From Chthonomonadaceae bacterium (lineage in GTDB: Bacteria > Armatimonadota > Chthonomonadetes > Chthonomonadales > Chthonomonadaceae), in contig JANXLO010000649.1 of assembly GCA_025355115.1 (NCBI GenBank), positions 1-6,577 on the forward strand: a DNA stretch of 6,577 bases, in the 5' to 3' direction. A model generated the notes under the pieces. The model was given only the letters and a program-made list of their open reading frames with translations, did no database searches and was not told the DNA's origin. The position numbers and the translations under genes were made by a program. Each line of letters begins with the position of its first letter. Within the stretch, counting starts at the first letter, position 1. Shown here piece by piece: positions 5,756 through 6,577 of the stretch.

Positions 5756-5915
5756 GCGGAGTAAGTGTAATTGTCTTCATCGGTATCGCCTTTTTTTCCC
5801 AGCATTCATCGCTTTCGGGCCGGGTCACCCCTGCCCACAATTGTCAACCCGCCGCGCACGCCGACCGGCAAGGAGACCGGCGCCAGTGCCGCGCTGAGAG
5901 GAGTGGATCGTAATT

Positions 5916-6545
5916 ATGTCTGACGAGATGGTTCTGGAAGTGACGGAGACGGCACACACGTCGCCGAGCGAGGATGGTCACCCCGATCATTCCGGCGAAA
6001 CTGCACCCGCCGCACCCGAGGCAACCGAAGAACCGGCTCCGGCGCAGCCCGCCGCACCCGTGATCGAAACGCCCGCGCCGCCTGTCGCGGAAGCGGTCGC
6101 CACCCCCGAAGAGGACGATGAGCGGTACAGCATGGCCGCTTTCGGTCAGTTGCAGCAGTTGCAGCGTGACACTGTCGTCGATGGAATGGTGATGCGCGTC
6201 GATCGTGAAGGGGTGCTGGTGGACGTTGGCGCGAAGTCCGAAGGCATCATCCGACTCAACGAACTCTCACGCGATGCCGGGGCCAATATCAACCCCGAAA
6301 CCATCGTGCAGGTCGGCGATAAGATACGTGTCTACGTGCTGGATCCGGAGAATCAGGATGGCATTCCCATCCTCTCAAAAAAGCGAGCGGACTTCGAGCA
6401 GGCCTGGGTTAAAGTCCAGGCGGCCAAAGAGTCGGGCGAAACGATAATCGCCATGGTTCAGGAGCGCGTCAAGGGCGGTCTGGTGGTCGATCTCGGCATC
6501 CGCGGGTTCGTTCCCGCATCGCATGTCGGCAACGGCAGCCTGTAG
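5916..6545 (+). CDS. rpsA: Ribosomal protein S1-like protein, interrupted by an in-frame TAG
   Basis: S1 binds mRNA on the 30S subunit through repeated S1 (OB-fold) RNA-binding domains. This open frame encodes 209 residues. Residues 1-72 are an acidic, Ala/Pro/Glu-rich extension, probably disordered. The first S1 domain spans about 84-157 (DTVVDGMVMRVDREGVLVDVGAKSEG through GDKIRVYVLDPENQ to ILSKKRAD). The second begins near 175 (TIIAMVQERVKGGLVVDLGIRGFVPASHV) and stops at residue 209 after GNGSL. Normal family members carry four to six domains, so this product would be far too short. The S1 sequence continues in frame beyond the stop. The start ATG has an AGGAG (5899-5903) 12 bases upstream, a long spacing. 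The gene has its own promoter and long leader. Confidence 0.88.
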   Translation: MSDEMVLEVTETAHTSPSEDGHPDHSGETAPAAPEATEEPAPAQPAAPVIETPAPPVAEAVATPEEDDERYSMAAFGQLQQLQRDTVVDGMVMRVDREGVLVDVGAKSEGIIRLNELSRDAGANINPETIVQVGDKIRVYVLDPENQDGIPILSKKRADFEQAWVKVQAAKESGETIIAMVQERVKGGLVVDLGIRGFVPASHVGNGSL

Positions 6546-6577
6546 ACCAACCTCGACAAGTTCGTCGGACAGTCCAT
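6543..6577 (+). other. In-frame amber codon with S1 homology continuing to the window edge
   Basis: After ...ASHVGNGSL comes TAG, then the same frame reads TNLDKFVGQS to the last base. That is the expected continuation of an S1 second domain (compare xNLxxFVGQSL in related proteins). No frameshift is needed: one substitution, for example AAG, CAG or GAG to TAG, explains it. The fragment after the stop is ten residues, so the match is short but specific. Confidence 0.7.

Larger units (their letters stand above)
5549..5915. other. Intergenic region: promoter and long leader of the S1 gene
   Basis: No convincing terminator follows the AI-2E gene. The best candidate is CCGAT (5564-5568) with ATCGG (5584-5588) around an AT-rich 15-base loop, without a U-tract. 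Two TCGATTC copies (5601-5607, 5611-5617; 10-bp period) precede the promoter at 5640-5648. The transcribed leader holds the direct repeat at 5714-5755, a T7 run (about 5790-5796) and GACCGGC repeated at 5-base spacing near 5870-5890. A possible small frame (ATG 5689 to TAA 5911-5913) has no recognisable domain. Confidence 0.5.

Noticed and set aside
6543..6545. Frameshift as explanation of the S1 truncation
   Set aside because: The S1-like sequence continues in the same frame after the stop, so a substitution or readthrough fits and a frameshift does not.

Overview
The window looks like chromosomal housekeeping DNA from a GC-rich, probably Gram-negative-type bacterium. Its long 5' leaders, TTG starts and fused single-chain SecDF fit a deep-branching phylum such as Armatimonadota. 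That placement is a guess from gene style, not a sequence match. I see no transposase, CRISPR array, tRNA or rRNA gene.

Layout, left to right. (1) Positions 1-101, minus strand: the first 33 codons of a membrane protein that resembles the N-terminus of the biotin transporter BioY. It has a good Shine-Dalgarno. (2) Positions 102-427: an AT-richer intergenic region with a perfect 6-4-6 palindrome at 201-216 that resembles BlaI/MecI-type operators, plus an imperfect second copy. (3) Positions 428-1324, minus: a complete aldo/keto reductase with an intact catalytic tetrad and a TTG start. A perfect 10-bp hairpin overlaps its stop codon. (4) Positions 1325-1717: a divergent promoter region. Near-consensus sigma-70 promoters point left (reductase) and right (secDF), with inverted repeats between them and a GC-rich structured leader of about 150 nt ahead of secDF. 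(5) Positions 1718-4246, plus: a fused SecDF protein-export motor of 842 residues. (6) Positions 4271-5548, plus: an AI-2E family (PerM/TqsA-like) membrane protein that starts 24 bases after secDF ends, so it is almost certainly co-transcribed. (7) Positions 5549-5915: an extended -10 promoter and a leader of about 260 nt with a near-perfect direct repeat. (8) From 5916, plus: a ribosomal protein S1-like gene.

The main oddity is in the S1 gene. An in-frame amber (TAG) at 6543-6545 interrupts the second S1 domain, but the recognisable S1 sequence continues in the same frame on the far side (TNLDKFVGQS). This could be a sequencing error, a nonsense mutation, or amber readthrough or reassignment. 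The window cannot decide between them. The only two complete plus-strand genes, secDF and the AI-2E gene, also end in TAG, which argues against wholesale reassignment.

Functionally the right half concerns protein export and translation. SecDF uses the proton gradient to pull exported proteins out of the SecYEG channel, and S1 recruits mRNA to the ribosome. No yajC precedes secDF here. The reductase and the possible biotin transporter are separate transcription units on the other strand.
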